A stretch of DNA of 64,000 bases from an uncultured Aquincola sp. GTDB taxonomy: Bacteria; Pseudomonadota; Gammaproteobacteria; Burkholderiales; Burkholderiaceae. How positions within the stretch are numbered: position 1 is the first letter of the stretch; every line of letters begins with the position of its first letter. This document shows positions 17,034 through 24,893 of the stretch, piece by piece. The stretch spans positions 43,969 through 107,968 of the forward strand of contig CAKZXL010000627.1 of assembly GCA_937883885.1 (NCBI GenBank), given 5' to 3'. The notes beneath the pieces were generated by a model. It saw only the letters and a program-made list of their open reading frames with translations, had not been told where the DNA came from and ran no database searches. The position numbers were made by a program, and so were the translations under genes.

Positions 17034-19106
17034 TCAGAAAGTCATCGCCAGTCGCGTGCCTTGCTCGATGGCGCGCAGCGCGTCCAGTTCGGCCGCGCGC
17101 TCGGCGCCGCCGATCACCGCCGGCTCGATGCCGAGGGCACGCAGCTCGGCGACCAGTCCGGCCTCGGGCTCCTGGCCAGCGCACACGACCACCGTGTCGA
17201 CCTCGAGCAGCCGCGGTTCGCCGTTCACTCGGAGGTGCAGACCGGCATCGTCAATCTTGTCGTACGCGCAGCCGGTGAGGGTCTTGAGCCCGCGCTGGTC
17301 GAGCCGCGCACGCAAGGCCCAGCCGGTGGTCAGCCCGAGGGAAGTGCCCGGCTTCTGCGGCTTGCGCTGCAGCAGCGTGACGGAGCGCCAGGGCTCCGGG
17401 TGTCGCGGGGTGGTCAAACCGCCGAAATTCTCTTCCGTGAGGTCTACACCCCAGTCGGCGAAGAACGCCTGGGCGTCGCCGCTGGTACCGTGCGCTGCTG
17501 GGCGCCGCGGCGGGGTCGCAGGATCGTGTTCGTCGTGAAGCAGGTATTCGGCAACGTCGAAGCCTATGCCGCCGGCACCGATGACGGCGACCCTTCGCCC
17601 GGCGATTCGGCGCCCGGACAGCAGATCGGCGTAGCCGATCACCTTGGGGTGTTCGATGCCGACGATGTCGGGCTTGCGTGGGCGCACGCCGGCGGCGACG
17701 ACGATGCGCTCGAAGTCGGCGGAAGCGATGTCGGCGGCGGTCGGGCGTCGATTCAGGTTCAGCTGTATGTCCAACTCGGCGATGCGCGCGCTGAAGTAGC
17801 GCAGCAGCTCGTCGAACTCCTCCTTGCCCGGAACGGCGCGCGCCAGATGGAGCTGGCCGCCGATGACCGCACCGGCCTCGAACAGCGTCACGGCGTGACC
17901 TCGTTCGGAAGCGGTGATGGCGCAGGCGAGCCCGGCCGCACCGGCACCCACCACGGCGACTCGGCGCTTGGCCATCGGCGCCGGCATCTCGGCGAACTCC
18001 AGCTCGCGTCCGGCGCGCGGGTTCACCAGGCATGACGTGGGTCTGCCGGTGAAGATGAAGTCGAGGCAGGCCTGGTTGCAGGCGATGCAGGTATTGATCG
18101 ACTCAGGTCGGCCGGCAGCCGCCTTGCGCACGAAATCGGGGTCGGCCAGAAAGGGGCGCGCCATCGACACCATATCGGCGTCACCGGAGCCGATGATTTC
18201 CTCTGCCACCTCGGGGGTGTTGATGCGGTTGGAAAGGATCAGCGGGATCCTCAGCGCACGCTTGATGCGTGCACCGACGGCCCGGAAGGCCGCGCGCGGC
18301 ACGAGGTAGGCAATGGTCGGCACCCTGGCCTCGTGCCAGCCGAAACCCGTGTTGATGAGATCAGCTCCGGCGGCTTCGATGGCGCGCGCCAGCGCGACCA
18401 CTTCGTCGGCCGGCGCGCCGCCCTCCACCAGATCGAGCGCCGACAGGCGGTACATGATCAACCCGCGTGCTCCCAGGCGCTCGCGGGTGCGGCGTACGAT
18501 CTCCACCGGCAATCGGTGCCGGTTCTCCATGCTGCCGCCGAACTCGTCGTTGCGGTCGTTGCAGCGCGTGGTGGTGAACTGGCTGATGAGGTAGCCTTCG
18601 GAGCCCATCACCTCCACGCCATCGAAGCCGGCGTGAAGAGCCAGTTCGGCGCAGCGCACATAGTCGTCGATGGTGCGCCAGACCTCCTCGGAGGCCAGCG
18701 CGCGCGGCGCGCGGCGGTTGATCGGCGAGGGGATGATCGAGGCGCCCACCGGGTTGGCGATCTTGGCATAGCGGCCGGTGTGCAGCACCTGGAGCACGAT
18801 CTTGCCGCCTTCGGCATGGACCGCTTCTGCAATCGGGCGCAAAGCCTCGGCCTCATCGGGCGTGGTCAGCATCGGCCCGTGTTCGTCCAGCCGCGCCTCT
18901 GCATTCATCGCGTAGCCACCGGTGGCGATGAGGCCGGCCCCGCCTCGAGCGCGCTCGGCGTAGAACGCGGCCAAGCGAGCCGTGCTGCCGTCCAGGTGCT
19001 CCAGGCCGGTGTGCATCGAGCCCATCAGCGTGCGGTTGCGCAGCGTATGGCTCCCGGCCTGCAGCGGGGCGAGCAGATGGGGGAAGGCGGGCTTGGGCTT
19101 GCTCAT
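17034..19106 (-). CDS. fadH: NADPH-dependent 2,4-dienoyl-CoA reductase-like flavoprotein (FadH family)
   Basis: 690 aa with the two-part FadH architecture. The N-terminal Old Yellow Enzyme TIM barrel (about 1-370) carries GFDGVEVMGSEGYLISQF and DRNDEFGGSMENR. An iron-sulfur Cys cluster follows near residue 340 (CIACNQACLD). The C-terminal FAD/NAD(P) domain (about 385-690) carries GAGAAGLACA and a second GAGGIGFDVAEYL. FadH reduces 2,4-dienoyl-CoA so that unsaturated chains or rings can enter beta-oxidation. It is the first gene of an eight-gene minus-strand unit; an operator-like site lies 23 bp upstream of its start. Related flavoenzymes reduce steroid or terpenoid enones, so the exact substrate is open. 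Confidence 0.88.
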   Translation of the reverse strand: MSKPKPAFPHLLAPLQAGSHTLRNRTLMGSMHTGLEHLDGSTARLAAFYAERARGGAGLIATGGYAMNAEARLDEHGPMLTTPDEAEALRPIAEAVHAEGGKIVLQVLHTGRYAKIANPVGASIIPSPINRRAPRALASEEVWRTIDDYVRCAELALHAGFDGVEVMGSEGYLISQFTTTRCNDRNDEFGGSMENRHRLPVEIVRRTRERLGARGLIMYRLSALDLVEGGAPADEVVALARAIEAAGADLINTGFGWHEARVPTIAYLVPRAAFRAVGARIKRALRIPLILSNRINTPEVAEEIIGSGDADMVSMARPFLADPDFVRKAAAGRPESINTCIACNQACLDFIFTGRPTSCLVNPRAGRELEFAEMPAPMAKRRVAVVGAGAAGLACAITASERGHAVTLFEAGAVIGGQLHLARAVPGKEEFDELLRYFSARIAELDIQLNLNRRPTAADIASADFERIVVAAGVRPRKPDIVGIEHPKVIGYADLLSGRRIAGRRVAVIGAGGIGFDVAEYLLHDEHDPATPPRRPAAHGTSGDAQAFFADWGVDLTEENFGGLTTPRHPEPWRSVTLLQRKPQKPGTSLGLTTGWALRARLDQRGLKTLTGCAYDKIDDAGLHLRVNGEPRLLEVDTVVVCAGQEPEAGLVAELRALGIEPAVIGGAERAAELDALRAIEQGTRLAMTF

Positions 19107-19128
19107 CGCATTCGATGCTTTTGGGCTA

Positions 19129-19144
19129 ACTAACGTATGTTCGA
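19129..19144. promoter_or_regulatory. Operator-like inverted repeat (imperfect) between fadH-like and transglutaminase-like genes
   Basis: ACTAACGTATGTTCGA; the inner half-sites TAAC and GTT around a 4-bp spacer match the other sites, while the outer bases differ. A second TAAC lies directly before it (CTAACTAAC). It sits in the 183-bp divergent gap, 23 bp upstream of the FadH-like start. Confidence 0.5.
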
Positions 19145-19289
19145 TCGGTATGCTATCGTATCCTGACAGCGTGCCGACGTCGCCGTGATCGAGCTACGGG
19201 TTTGCCCGCGGCATCGTCTGCACCCCCGCTTCGGGCTGTGCCGCTTCTGGCTTTGCCACATTCGTTCCGTCTGCATTGCGCCGCCTCAC

Positions 19290-19985
19290 ATGATGTCTAG
19301 TGCTTCCACCCCTGCCGCCGATCCCTTCCTTGCCCCGGGACGCTGCGTCGACAGCGATCACCCCGCGGTCAGGGCCTTTGCCCTCGAGCACGCGCAAGCA
19401 TCGATGCCGCCACGCGATATCGCCGTGCGGCTGTACTACGCCGTGCGCGACGGTTTCCGCTACGACCCCTACTTCTTCGACATGTCGGAGCAGGGGCTCA
19501 AGGCCAGCCATGTGATCGCCAACGGCCGCGGCTTCTGCGTGCCCAAGGCTGCCTTGCTGGCAGCTTCTGCCCGTGCGCTGGGTGTGCCGGCCCGGCTCGG
19601 CTTTGCCGACGTGCGCAACCACCTGACCAGCCCGCGGCTTCGGGAGATGATGCAGACGGACGTGTTCGCGTTTCACGGCTTTGCCGAGCTGCTGATCGAC
19701 GGACATTGGGTCAAGGCGACGCCGGCTTTCAACCTCGGTCTGTGCGAGAAGGCGGGTGTCAAGCCGCTCGAGTTCGATGGCCGGGCCGACTCGGTCTTCC
19801 ATGAGTTCGACGCACACGGCCGTCGCCACATGGAGTACGTCCGCGAGCGGGGCAGCTTTGCCGACGTTCCTCGGCGCGAGATGCTGGCTGCGTTCGCCGA
19901 GCTGTATCCGGCCTTCGAGACCTGGATGCGCAATGCAGGAGCCGGCGACTTCGAGCAGGAGGTGAGTTCTGGCGACGCCACCTGA
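19290..19985 (+). CDS. Transglutaminase-like domain protein
   Basis: 231 aa with a transglutaminase/cysteine-protease-like core: NGRGFCVPKAALLAASARALG, with catalytic Cys83, then GVPARLGFADVRNH and FHGFAELLIDGHWVKATPAFN, which carries the probable His. Members of this family cleave or transfer acyl groups on peptides or amides. Its role in acyl-CoA catabolism is unknown; it could hydrolyse an amide or thioester. ATG 19290 (or the adjacent ATG 19293) is the most sensible start; an upstream frame to 19185 is Cys/Arg-rich and not family-like. It is the first gene of a three-gene unit, and its 3' end overlaps the hydrolase gene by 17 bp. Confidence 0.75.
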   Translation: MMSSASTPAADPFLAPGRCVDSDHPAVRAFALEHAQASMPPRDIAVRLYYAVRDGFRYDPYFFDMSEQGLKASHVIANGRGFCVPKAALLAASARALGVPARLGFADVRNHLTSPRLREMMQTDVFAFHGFAELLIDGHWVKATPAFNLGLCEKAGVKPLEFDGRADSVFHEFDAHGRRHMEYVRERGSFADVPRREMLAAFAELYPAFETWMRNAGAGDFEQEVSSGDAT

Positions 19986-20898
19986 AGCCGAAGAACGATC
20001 GGGGCGCGCGCGGCGGGTCGAGTTTTCCGGCTTCGACGGTGGCGCCTGGGTGGCCGACGTTGCCGGGCCGTCGACGGCCCCGACCGTGCTTCTCATGCAT
20101 GGCGGCGGGCAGACACGCCACGCATGGCATGGTACGGCGATGGCGCTGGCGCGGGCCGGCTGGCGGGCGGTGGCGCTGGATCTGCCGGGCCATGGCGAGT
20201 CGGCCTGGTCGCCGCAGGGCGACTACCACGTCGACAAACTGGCCGCGGACGTGTCGCGGCTGTGCCATAGCCTCGGCGCTCCGCTGGCCATCGTTGGTGC
20301 GTCCCTGGGCGGCATGATCGGCATGGCGCTGGTCGGCCGTGCCGATGCGCCGGCGGTGGCCGCGCTGGCTCTGGTGGACGTGGGCCCGTGGCTCGAATCA
20401 GCAGGGGTCGATCGCATCGTCAATTTCATGCGCGCTCATCCCGACGGTTTCGCGACGTTGGAAGAGGCCGCGCGCCACATCGCGGACTATCGCGGTCGAC
20501 CCGTCCAGGCCCATCCGCGCGGGCTCGGCAAGAACCTCAGGCAGAACGCCGCTGGGCGCTGGGTCTGGCACTGGGACCCGCGCCTGATGAACGAGGAGAA
20601 CCACGGCCACCGTAACGACCCGGATTACTTGTCGCGGTCGCTGGCAAGATTCCTCGGGCCTGTGGCGCTCATACGAGGTGGCCGCAGCGACGTCATCAGT
20701 GCCGCCGGCGCGGCGCGCTTCTGCGAAGCGTTCCCGCGCGCGCGCTTCTACGAACTGGCCAAGGCTGGCCACATGGTCGCTGGCGACGCCAATGATGTGT
20801 TCACGGCGAGCCTGATCGACTTCCTCGGCGTCGCCATGCCTGCGGCCGGTGCAGCCGCCACGGCGTCCTCTGCTGCAAACCAGGAGAGCAACCCATGA
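19969..20898 (+). CDS. Alpha/beta hydrolase, probable CTG start
   Basis: Alpha/beta-fold hydrolase with LLMHGGGQTRHAW (oxyanion loop), ALDLPGHGES, nucleophile elbow GASLGG, and a C-terminal His in AGHMVAGD. The first ATG/GTG-type start is GTG 20050, which removes the first beta-strand (VEFSGFDGGAWVADV). The frame stays open back to 19966. A strong AGGAGG at 19957-19962 is followed, six bases later, by CTG 19969, giving 309 aa. I therefore prefer CTG. The stop overlaps the ligase ATG (ATGA), so translation is probably coupled. It could hydrolyse an ester or lactone, for example a Baeyer-Villiger product; the substrate is inferred only. Confidence 0.75.
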   Translation: MATPPEAEERSGRARRVEFSGFDGGAWVADVAGPSTAPTVLLMHGGGQTRHAWHGTAMALARAGWRAVALDLPGHGESAWSPQGDYHVDKLAADVSRLCHSLGAPLAIVGASLGGMIGMALVGRADAPAVAALALVDVGPWLESAGVDRIVNFMRAHPDGFATLEEAARHIADYRGRPVQAHPRGLGKNLRQNAAGRWVWHWDPRLMNEENHGHRNDPDYLSRSLARFLGPVALIRGGRSDVISAAGAARFCEAFPRARFYELAKAGHMVAGDANDVFTASLIDFLGVAMPAAGAAATASSAANQESNP

Positions 20899-22400
20899 GT
20901 CTTCGCTCCTTCACCCTGTTCGATCGGATCGAGCACAACGCCCGGTTGCACGCCGGGCGCACCGCCTACGTCGCCGATGGCGTGCGCGTGACGCACGCCG
21001 AGTATGCCGAACGCGTGCGTCGCCTGGCCGCCGGCCTGTCCGCGGCCGGCGTCGGCGCGGGGGACCGCATCGCCATCGTCGCGCACAACGGGGCGCTGTA
21101 CCTGGACCTCGTCGGTGCCGCCGCCCGGCTGGGGGCGATCGTCGTGCCGGTGAACTGGCGCCTGTCTGCCGACGAGGTGGCCCACGTGTTGGCCGACACC
21201 TCGCCCCGAGTGGTGATCGCCGCGCCCGACCTGCGGGCGCAACTGGCCAGCGCCGAGCTGTCCGGTGCACGCACGTTCTCGGCCGGTACCGAGTCCCCCG
21301 AGTGGCCGGCGGCGGAGGCGCTGTACCTGGATTCGGTCGCGTCGTCGCCTGCCGTGATCGACGACGACGCCGGGCTCCTGATCGTCCACACCGCGGCCGT
21401 GGGCGGCAAGGCGCGCGGTGCCCTGCTGTCGCACCGTGGGCTGCTGGAGGCTGCGGGCCACTCGGCGCACGGCTGGGGTCTGACGCCGCAGGACGTGCAC
21501 GTCGGCGTGCTGCCGTTCTTCCACATCGCCGGCATCGCGATGTGGATGGCGGTGCAGGCGGCTGGCGGTTCGACCGTGGTGATGGCGCGCTTCGACCCGA
21601 AGGCGGTTGTCGAGGCGATCGACCGCGAAGGCGGCAGCGTGATGGGCTCGTTCCCGCCGATGCTGGCCGGCGTGCTGGATGCGGCGGCTGCAACGGGTTC
21701 GGCCCTCAAAGCATTGCGCGTGGTCAGCGGGCTGGAGTCGCCCGAGACCCTGGCTCGCTTCGCTTCGACGTGTCCGCATGCCGACTTCTGGGTCGGCTAC
21801 GGGCAGACCGAGACCTCGGGGTCGGTGTCCATGGCGAGAATGTCCGCCCGCCCGGGCAGTGCGGGGTTGCCGGTGGACGGTCATGTGGTTTCGATCGTCG
21901 ACGACGAGGACCGGTCCGTGCCCGCTGGCGCCACCGGCGAGATCGTGGTGCGTGGACCGATGGTGTTCCGCGGCTACTGGCGGCGCGACGAAGACAACGC
22001 CTTCACCTTCCGCAACGGCTGGCACCACACCGGGGACATGGGGCGCCTGGACGAGGAAGGCTATCTCTGGTACGCGGGCCGATCACCGGCCAAGGAACTG
22101 ATCAAGCCGGGCGGCGAGAACGTGTACCCGGCCGAGGTCGAACGAACCCTGGCCGAGCACCCTGCCGTCGCTGCCGCCGTGGTGTTCGGCGTGCCCGACG
22201 CGCAGTGGGGCGAGGCCGTCAAGGCCGTCTGCGAGATCCGCCCCGGCGCGGTCGCGGGCGCGGAGGAACTGATCGAGTTCGTCGCTCAGCGGATCGCACG
22301 CTACAAGAAGCCCAAGCGCGTGGATTTCGTCGATCGGTTGCCGCGCACCGCCGGCGGCGCGATCGATCGCGCCGCCGTGAAGGCCGCGCACGGCGGCTGA
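20895..22400 (+). CDS. AMP-forming acyl-CoA synthetase with altered P-loop-like motif
   Basis: ANL-superfamily enzyme of 501 aa: GDRIAIVAHNGALYLDLVGAA, PVNWRLSADE, VGYGQTETSG, GWHHTGDMG, and C-terminal PGGENVYPAEVE and RYKKPKRVDFVDRLPRT. The phosphate-binding motif near residues 165-180 reads HTAAVGGKARGALLSH instead of the usual TSGTTGxPKG. The conserved catalytic Lys of the C-terminal domain appears missing: the tail reads RTAGGAIDRAAVKAA. It normally would activate a carboxylate to acyl-CoA with ATP. The 4-bp overlap with the hydrolase gene suggests coupled expression. The family is sure; activity is less so. Confidence 0.85.
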   Translation: MSLRSFTLFDRIEHNARLHAGRTAYVADGVRVTHAEYAERVRRLAAGLSAAGVGAGDRIAIVAHNGALYLDLVGAAARLGAIVVPVNWRLSADEVAHVLADTSPRVVIAAPDLRAQLASAELSGARTFSAGTESPEWPAAEALYLDSVASSPAVIDDDAGLLIVHTAAVGGKARGALLSHRGLLEAAGHSAHGWGLTPQDVHVGVLPFFHIAGIAMWMAVQAAGGSTVVMARFDPKAVVEAIDREGGSVMGSFPPMLAGVLDAAAATGSALKALRVVSGLESPETLARFASTCPHADFWVGYGQTETSGSVSMARMSARPGSAGLPVDGHVVSIVDDEDRSVPAGATGEIVVRGPMVFRGYWRRDEDNAFTFRNGWHHTGDMGRLDEEGYLWYAGRSPAKELIKPGGENVYPAEVERTLAEHPAVAAAVVFGVPDAQWGEAVKAVCEIRPGAVAGAEELIEFVAQRIARYKKPKRVDFVDRLPRTAGGAIDRAAVKAAHGG

Positions 22401-22417
22401 GGCGGGGTCTCGGCGCC

Positions 22418-23227
22418 TCAACCCGGCGTGCTGAGCCCGCCGTTGACGCTCAGCGTCTGCCCGGTGATCGCGTCTGACTCCGGCCCGGCGAAAAACGCCA
22501 CCGCCTGCGCGATGTCAGCGCAGTGCACCGAGAACAGCATGCGCTTCTTCAACTGCTGCAGCATGCCGCGCTCGTGGCTGGCCAGCGCCGGCGAGGCGCC
22601 GCCCCAGCGCGGCTCGGCATCGGCGATGTAGCTCATGGCCACGGCGTTGATGCGGATGCCGTCTCGGCCAAGCTCACGAGCCAGAACGCGGCACATCTGC
22701 ATCATGCCGCCGGTGGCGCCGCCGATGAACGACTCGCCTACCGTGGCCACGCGACCCGCGTCGGTCCCGATGGCGACGATCTTGCCGCGCTTGTGCGCGC
22801 GCATCGCCGCGGCAGCCGCCTGGATGACATGTGCGCGCGCCAGCCAGTGCGAGCGGATGTAGGTCTCGAAGTCCTCGCCACTCATGTCCATGAACAGCTT
22901 GAAGGCCAGCGAGTCGCTGCTGGCGCCTGCGCCGCTCGCCGCCAGCACGTCCAGCCGGCCGTGACGCTGCACGATGCCGTCGACCAGAGCCTGCACCGCG
23001 GCACGGTCGGTCAGGTCCGCGGCGGCGAACTCGGCCCGCCCGCCCGCGGCGGCGATCTCGTCGGCCACCGCCTGCCCGGCAGCGGCGTTGCGCCCGCTGA
23101 CGACCACATGCGCGCCGCGCCGCGCCAGTTCGAGCGCGATCGCGCGGCCGATGTAGGCGGTGGCACCCGTCACCAGCGCGATGGGAGCGGAGAGCGGGCA
23201 CGATTGTCGAGGCGCTTCGGATGTCAT
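22418..23227 (-). CDS. SDR-family protein lacking catalytic Tyr and Lys
   Basis: Rossmann-fold SDR of 269 aa: cofactor motif TGATAYIG near residues 20-27 (a variant of TGxxxGIG), NGGLSTPG at the end. Where active SDRs have YxxxK, this protein reads SFIGGATGG, so Tyr is Phe and Lys is Thr. The structural frame around it (IGTDAGRVATVGES, RINAVAMSYIADAEPRWGG) is well kept. It may be a non-catalytic partner or use other chemistry. ATG 23227 is preferred over 23266 because the operator-like site lies between them. It is divergent from the thiolase-like gene and convergent with the ligase at 20895. Confidence 0.82.
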   Translation of the reverse strand: MTSEAPRQSCPLSAPIALVTGATAYIGRAIALELARRGAHVVVSGRNAAAGQAVADEIAAAGGRAEFAAADLTDRAAVQALVDGIVQRHGRLDVLAASGAGASSDSLAFKLFMDMSGEDFETYIRSHWLARAHVIQAAAAAMRAHKRGKIVAIGTDAGRVATVGESFIGGATGGMMQMCRVLARELGRDGIRINAVAMSYIADAEPRWGGASPALASHERGMLQQLKKRMLFSVHCADIAQAVAFFAGPESDAITGQTLSVNGGLSTPG

Positions 23228-23236
23228 AGAATTCAA

Positions 23237-23252
23237 CCTAACATTTGTTTGA
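23237..23252. promoter_or_regulatory. Operator-like inverted repeat between SDR and thiolase-like genes
   Basis: CCTAACATTTGTTTGA; read on the other strand it begins TCAAAC and ends GTTAGG, matching the CCAAAC-N4-GTTAGG sites except at the first base. It lies 10 bp upstream of the SDR start at 23227 and 34 bp upstream of the thiolase-like start at 23287. Confidence 0.62.
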
Positions 23253-23286
23253 CCAAACGGTGCCATTGTGACGGAGAACCAGGGCC

Positions 23287-24459
23287 ATGAGCAAACGTGA
23301 GGCGGTGATCGTCGGCGTGGCCGACCTGCCCTTGAAGGACGGAAAGGTGACGGTGCCGATGTCGGTGCTGCAGGCCCAGGCGTTGTGCGCGCGCGATGCG
23401 CTGGCCGATGCCGGCATTCCGATGCGCGCGGTCGACGGCCTGCTCACAGCGGGCATGTGGGGCGTGCCCGGTCCTGGTCAGCTGGCCACGGTGACGCTGT
23501 CGGAGTACCTCGGCATCGCGCCCCGCTTCGTCGATGGCACCAACATCGGCGGCTCGGCCTTCGAGGCACATGTCGCCCATGCGGCCACCTCCATCGAAGC
23601 CGGACGCTGTGAAGTGGCACTGATCACCTACGGTAGCCTGCAGCGCAGCGAGGCCAGCCGCAACCTCGCGGGTCGTCCGTCCGTGCTGACGATGCAGTAC
23701 GAGACACCCTGGGGTATGCCCACGCCGGTGGGGGGCTACGCACTGGCGGCGATGCGCCACATGCACGAGCACGGCACCACGTCCGCGCAACTGGCCGAGA
23801 TCGCGGTGGCCACGCGCAAGTGGGCGGCGATGAATCCGTCGGCCACGATGCGCGATCCGCTCAGCATCGACGACGTGCTTTCGAGCCCGATGATCTCGGA
23901 CCCGCTGCACCTGCTCGATGTCTGCCTGGTCACCGACGGTGGCGGTGCGGTGGTCATGACCACCGCCGAGCATGCGCGAGCGATCGGCCACCGCAAGCCG
24001 GTGCACGTGCGCGGCTACGGCGAGGCGCACACGCACTGGACCATCGCCGCGATGCCGGATCTCGCACGCCTGACCGCCGCCGAGATCGCCGGCCGCGAGG
24101 CCTTCGCGATGGCGGGTGTGCGACACGACGACATCGATGTCGTCGAGCTGTACGACTCCTTCACGATCACCGTGCTGCTCACGCTCGAGGCGCTGGGGTT
24201 CTGCCAGCGCGGCGAGGGCGGGGCCTTCGTTTCCAATCAGCGCACGGCGCCGGGCGGCGCGTTCCCGATGAACACGAACGGCGGGGGGCTGTCGTATGCA
24301 CACCCTGGCATGTACGGCATCTTCCTTCTGATCGAGGCGGTGCGGCAACTGCGCGGCGAGTGCGGCCCGCGGCAGGTGAAGGACGCCGCCACGGCGCTGG
24401 TGCACGGCACGGGCGGCACGCTCTCGAGCGGCGCCACCTGCATTCTTTCGACGCACTGA
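23287..24459 (+). CDS. Thiolase-like protein (SCP-x/Ltp2-type), possible acyl-CoA aldolase subunit
   Basis: Thiolase-fold protein of 390 aa. The nucleophilic Cys of true thiolases is Ser here (GTNIGGSAFEAH, Ser90). The C-terminal Cys loop reads VHGTGGTLSSG and the His loop YAHPGMYG. These features, and the DUF35 protein 16 bp downstream, match the lipid-transfer/Ltp2 group, whose partner is a DUF35 protein and which performs retro-aldol cleavage of side-chain 3-hydroxyacyl-CoA in steroid degradation. ATG 23287 follows a GGAG site. It is the first gene of a five-gene plus-strand unit. Aldolase rather than thiolase activity is inferred. Confidence 0.85.
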   Translation: MSKREAVIVGVADLPLKDGKVTVPMSVLQAQALCARDALADAGIPMRAVDGLLTAGMWGVPGPGQLATVTLSEYLGIAPRFVDGTNIGGSAFEAHVAHAATSIEAGRCEVALITYGSLQRSEASRNLAGRPSVLTMQYETPWGMPTPVGGYALAAMRHMHEHGTTSAQLAEIAVATRKWAAMNPSATMRDPLSIDDVLSSPMISDPLHLLDVCLVTDGGGAVVMTTAEHARAIGHRKPVHVRGYGEAHTHWTIAAMPDLARLTAAEIAGREAFAMAGVRHDDIDVVELYDSFTITVLLTLEALGFCQRGEGGAFVSNQRTAPGGAFPMNTNGGGLSYAHPGMYGIFLLIEAVRQLRGECGPRQVKDAATALVHGTGGTLSSGATCILSTH

Positions 24460-24475
24460 CATCGAGCAGCTCACC

Positions 24476-24877
24476 ATGTACGACAAGCCACTTCCCGTCG
24501 TCGACCCTGAAAGCGCCCCCTACTGGGCCGCCCTGAATGAACGCCGCCTGATCCTCAAGCGTTGTCGCGACTGCGGCCGTCACCACTTCTACCCGCGGGC
24601 GCTGTGCCCACACTGCCACAGCGACGCGCTCGAGTGGTCCGACGCTCGCGGCACCGGCAGCATCTACAGCTACACGGTCGCACGGCGTCCGGCCGGCCCT
24701 GCGTTCAAGGCCGACGCACCCTACGTGGTGGCGGTGGTCGAACTGGACGAGGGGGCGCGGATGATGACGAACATCGTCACCGACGACGTGGAGTCCATTC
24801 GCATCGGCCAGCGGGTCGCGGTCACCTTCGACGCGGTCACCGACGAGATCACGCTGCCCAAGTTCAAGGCGGCTTGA
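24476..24877 (+). CDS. DUF35 Zn-ribbon/OB-fold protein, partner of the thiolase-like protein
   Basis: 133 aa. An N-terminal helix (ESAPYWAALNERRLILKRC) leads into a rubredoxin-like zinc ribbon with Cys30, Cys33, Cys44 and Cys47, then an OB-fold (about 55-133) with GTGSIYSYTV and APYVVAVVELDEGARM. Proteins of this type bind thiolase-like enzymes and contribute to acyl-CoA binding, as ChsH2-DUF35 does with Ltp2. The gene is 16 bp after the thiolase-like gene and 16 bp before an acyl-CoA dehydrogenase. The pairing is a strong context-based inference. Confidence 0.88.
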   Translation: MYDKPLPVVDPESAPYWAALNERRLILKRCRDCGRHHFYPRALCPHCHSDALEWSDARGTGSIYSYTVARRPAGPAFKADAPYVVAVVELDEGARMMTNIVTDDVESIRIGQRVAVTFDAVTDEITLPKFKAA

Positions 24878-24893
24878 ACCGAGGCCTCTAGTC

